Positions 6,031-8,428 of a stretch of 8,428 nt of DNA are shown piece by piece. Origin of the DNA: an uncultured Prevotella sp. (GTDB lineage: Bacteria; Bacteroidota; Bacteroidia; Bacteroidales; Bacteroidaceae); contig CAJLYG010000140.1 in the NCBI GenBank assembly GCA_905210845.1, positions 1 through 8,428 of the forward strand, given 5' to 3'. The notes below the pieces were generated by a model. It saw only the letters and a program-made list of their open reading frames with translations. It ran no database searches and was not told where the DNA came from. Positions within the stretch are counted from its first letter, which is position 1; each line of letters opens with the position of its first letter. The position numbers and the translations under genes are program-made.

Positions 6031-6957
6031 TCATTTCAGCCATTGGGATTTAACGCATCCATATCCAGCCACGCATCCATAACCACCATAGATATCAGTA
6101 TATGTTGGTTGTATGAAAGCAAGACCATGAGCTCCTATATCATTATTGTTTATGTCATTGATTGACTTCAGCATATGATAAAACTCCGGTGATAGTGAGA
6201 ATAGTTCGACGCGATAAGCCGAAGTGTATGACAGTTCAAGGACACACAAATGCAATGTCACCGCCTGCGATGTCACTTGGGACGAATCAAAGACATACAT
6301 CAAATGATAGAAGTCGTTCTTTGTGCCAAAGTTAAGCTCTGTGTCTGTCAGTCCGTTAAGCAAAGGCTCAAGACTTGTCTCTATTTCCTCAGACACACAG
6401 CTTACAGAGTCGACCGACTCGAAATACTCCATCCCCTTAACCCTTGCGGCGTAATATTGCACATCATGCGTTTTGTTGAATGATACCTTAAGTCTAGTAT
6501 AGTCATCTTCTTTATGGAATATGGTATCCATGGAAATGCTGTCAATGGATGGTGACTCTGGTATTTGTGTCTCTCCCCATGCTTTTTTCCAGTCTAAGCC
6601 ATCTTGATGACTTGCTGGTTCAACAGACACTCTAACCCTGTCACCTGTCTTGTGCTTACCAATGGCATAATAGGTAAGTACGGGCAGGCCAGAAACATTA
6701 GACGAGTCGACAAACTTTATCGCATCTACCTTGCTGTTGATTAGGCACGTGACACCTATCGTTGCATGTGAGAGGGCTGGTGTTTTATGACCAGCCGGTT
6801 TAGTAACAGAAATCGTTATGGGAATGGTGTCGCTTGCGCTTGGAAAGGCGTAGATGACAAACTTGGGAGTCTCCCCTTGACGGATGTCGATGTTGTCACC
6901 GCAAGACGTCAGTATGCAGAGCGTGATAAGTATGAAAAATAGTACTTGTTTTGTCAT
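6031..6957 (-). CDS. DUF4249-type outer-membrane lipoprotein
   Basis: A 308-aa lipoprotein. The start at ATG 6957 gives MTKQVLFFILITLCILTSCG: basic start, hydrophobic core and lipidated Cys19; the frame open upstream to 7080 overlaps the preceding receptor gene and is not a signal peptide. The C-terminal block LSPEFYHMLKSIND, then FIQPTYTDIYGGYGC, fits the DUF4249 pattern in which a Pro-rich loop precedes a Gly-rich last strand. DUF4249 genes in Bacteroidetes usually sit directly downstream of a TonB-dependent receptor, as here (5 bases after its stop), so the protein probably works with that receptor at the outer membrane. The substrate is not evident. Its partner is disrupted by an insertion sequence, which may also cut off transcription of this gene. 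Confidence 0.75.
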   Translation of the reverse strand: MTKQVLFFILITLCILTSCGDNIDIRQGETPKFVIYAFPSASDTIPITISVTKPAGHKTPALSHATIGVTCLINSKVDAIKFVDSSNVSGLPVLTYYAIGKHKTGDRVRVSVEPASHQDGLDWKKAWGETQIPESPSIDSISMDTIFHKEDDYTRLKVSFNKTHDVQYYAARVKGMEYFESVDSVSCVSEEIETSLEPLLNGLTDTELNFGTKNDFYHLMYVFDSSQVTSQAVTLHLCVLELSYTSAYRVELFSLSPEFYHMLKSINDINNNDIGAHGLAFIQPTYTDIYGGYGCVAGYGCVKSQWLK

Positions 6958-6962
6958 TTCGT

Positions 6963-8109
6963 TCAGAACTTTATAGTATAACTTACCGATGGGATGATAG
7001 GGATGTAGCCCTTTGCTTTTGCCGCTATGCTTCCGTCGTTGGCCTGTCTTACTTTGGCATATATGGTGTTCAGATGACAATAGGCATTATATACGCTGAC
7101 ATTCCAGATAGCTTCATGACCCTTCCTCGTGGTATGTTTGAAATTGAAACCTAAATCCAGCCTGTGGTAGAGAGGCAGCGACAAGCCGTTGGGCTTACCG
7201 TAAATGTAAGTCAGTTCATGATTGTCGTCATCTTCAGGCATCCGTGGGTTGACGGCAGAAGCCGTAGGAAACGACACACGATTACCGCTCTTCAATGTCA
7301 AGGCGACATACACCGAGATCTTCTTCGTCATTGTGTATCGTATTGTCGTATTCAGTCTGTGACGGTTGTCGAACTGATCGTAAAACCAACCATCGTAAAG
7401 TTCCGGAAACTTGCGCATGCTCCACGATAGGGTGTAAGCCATCTGTGCGGTCAGCCGTCGTGTTCGATACCGTGCCTCCATCTCTATGCCATAAGCCTTG
7501 CCGCGTCCTTGCGTCACATTCTGTTCCCAGAAGGCGGCAGGAGGCTGCAAGCCCATCCAGTGGCGGTATTGCAGAAGGTTGTCAGTAGATTTGAGATAAC
7601 CCTCAAGGGAAAAAGTGAACTCTGGACTAACCTGCGTATATATCCCAGCGGCTACCTGATGTGATCTGACAGGTGGAATGACAGCAATGGACGGCACCCA
7701 GAAGTCAGATGGTATATCGAGGAATGTACTCGCAATACGGTGAATGCTCTGCGACATGTGGGTATAAGATATCTTGAATGTCAAGGGAGTCACCGGGTGC
7801 CAGCGTATCGACAGCCTCGGGTCAAAAGAATGGAATGTCTTGTCTGACACGTGATAGAATGTGAAGCTCGTACCCACGTTGGCGTTAATCCAGCGGTTTA
7901 GCACAATGTCATCCTCGGTGTACAACTGAGCTTCAATAGAGGACATTTTCATTCGTCCCGACACATCAGTCGTATCGACATGCTCGTTTGGGTCTCCGAA
8001 ATAGAACGATTGTATCGTAGTTTGTGGATTAAAATGATGGATAGTGAAACTGCCACCAAAACGAATATTATGATTTTTCCTTGGCATCCACAAAAAGTCA
8101 TTCTTTAAT
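6963..8109 (-). pseudogene. TonB-dependent receptor, C-terminal barrel only, cut by an insertion sequence
   Basis: The minus-strand frame codes about 380 residues of an outer-membrane beta-barrel: repeated amphipathic strands with aromatic ends (IRFGGSFTIHHFNPQ, LTFKISYTHMSQSIHR, FTFSLEGYLKSTDNLLQYRH, RLTAQMAYTLSWSMRKFPEL, HRLDLGFNFKHT) and a final strand ending in Phe (IIPSVSYTIKF), the usual barrel-assembly signal. The signal peptide, carboxypeptidase-regulatory-like domain, TonB box and plug are missing. Coding sequence stops making sense at 8109, where the IS66-type terminus begins; the frame then reads about 12 codons into the element to a TAA at 8145-8147. The methionine at 8093 is internal to the barrel, not a real start. 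The DUF4249 partner follows 5 bases downstream. As it stands the gene cannot make a working receptor; the 5' part should lie beyond the element. Confidence 0.82.
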
Positions 8110-8132
8110 GTAAGCGTCTCGGCATTACCGTA

Positions 8133-8163
8133 TTTCAGCCTCGCTTAAAAGTCTGTACCTTTG
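8133..8163 (+). promoter_or_regulatory. Bacteroidetes-type promoter of the insertion sequence
   Basis: TACCTTTG (8156-8163) matches the Bacteroides -7 consensus TAnnTTTG exactly. TTTC (8133-8136), 19 bases upstream, is one base off the -33 TTTG element at the expected spacing. It lies just ahead of the ATG 8179/8185 starts of the IS ORF. Confidence 0.6.
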
Positions 8164-8178
8164 CGCGCACAAATTATT

Positions 8179-8424
8179 ATGAATATGGCAAGCAAAGACA
8201 AGTACAAGAGTCTCCTTGAACGGTACAAGCAGGCCCTCATCAAGAATCCCAAGCAGAACCTATCGGCTTATTGCCGGTTAAACGATGTCAGTGTCTCCGG
8301 CATGCATCATTACATTGAGGACATCGGTCAGTCGGTCAAGTCCATAAGGGATGCTGTCCTGAAAGCGACGGAGCATCAGGATTGTGAAGCGTTTGCTCAG
8401 GGTTCTCATAATAATGCTCGATGA
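8179..8424 (+). CDS. IS66-type accessory ORF, first ORF of the element
   Basis: An 81-aa basic protein from ATG 8179 (MNMASKDKYKSLLERYKQAL), with ATG 8185 as an equally good start. The pattern of a lysine-rich helix, NLSAYCRLNDVSVSGMHHYI and a closing helix looks like a small helix-turn-helix DNA-binding protein. It resembles the first ORF that precedes TnpB and the DDE transposase in Bacteroidetes IS66 elements, although I cannot confirm the subgroup. The frame extends upstream to a TTG at 8161, but that codon overlaps the promoter box. The stop TGA (8422-8424) overlaps an ATG at 8421, suggesting coupled translation of the next IS gene. Confidence 0.65.
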   Translation: MNMASKDKYKSLLERYKQALIKNPKQNLSAYCRLNDVSVSGMHHYIEDIGQSVKSIRDAVLKATEHQDCEAFAQGSHNNAR

Positions 8425-8428
8425 GGCT
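8421..8428 (+). CDS. Probable start of the next IS gene (tnpB-like), cut by the window end
   Basis: ATG 8421 overlaps the TGA of the preceding ORF in ATGA form. Only two codons and part of a third are present, so identity rests on IS66 gene order. Confidence 0.35.

Larger units (their letters stand above)
8110..8428 (+). mobile_element. Left end of an IS66-type insertion sequence (partial)
   Basis: The junction with the broken receptor gene falls exactly at GTAAGCGTCTCGG (8110-8122). IS66-family elements characteristically begin GTAA and make 8-bp target duplications; the candidate duplicated octamer is TCTTTAAT (8102-8109). A promoter box and a small accessory ORF follow, the usual IS66 order. 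The right end, the larger transposase genes and the second target copy lie beyond the window. Confidence 0.72.

Noticed and set aside
6958..7080. N-terminal extension of the DUF4249 lipoprotein
   Set aside because: It overlaps the 3' end of the receptor gene and would bury the lipoprotein signal peptide that begins at ATG 6957.

Overview
The window looks like a Bacteroidales chromosome fragment (Bacteroides or Prevotella type). This is inferred from lipoproteins with an acidic stretch after the lipobox cysteine, a TonB-dependent receptor paired with a DUF4249 lipoprotein, an IS66-type element preceded by a TAnnTTTG promoter box, and few Shine-Dalgarno sites. No rRNA, tRNA or CRISPR array was seen. 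It reads as an accessory region: a defence-like operon, small lipoproteins, AT-rich spacers, decayed genes and an insertion sequence.

Left part (1-3904, + strand): four closely packed genes. An AbiEi-type antitoxin overlaps an AbiEii-type nucleotidyltransferase toxin by ATGA. After 27 bases comes a 278-aa protein resembling the family named 'predicted pPIWI-associating nuclease', with an R-x4-H motif. After 15 more bases comes a 493-aa protein with an N-terminal HNH-like zinc module. The order suggests a type IV toxin-antitoxin pair extended by two candidate nucleases. This is the best candidate for an undescribed system here. The AbiEi N-terminus appears to carry a one-base frameshift next to the window edge, so this copy may be decaying.

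Middle (3905-5409): an AT-rich spacer with an inverted repeat and a doubtful 46-aa ORF, then two small lipoprotein genes on the + strand, then about 500 bases with no convincing gene, ending in a strong hairpin that serves the minus-strand gene to its right.

Right part (5410-8109, - strand): a small single-pass membrane protein gene broken by a frameshift, a DUF4249 lipoprotein, and the C-terminal beta-barrel of a TonB-dependent receptor. The last two are 5 bases apart and form an outer-membrane uptake pair. The receptor is cut at base 8109/8110 by the left end of an IS66-type element (GTAAGCG terminus), whose first small ORF runs to 8424 and overlaps the start of the next ORF at the window edge.
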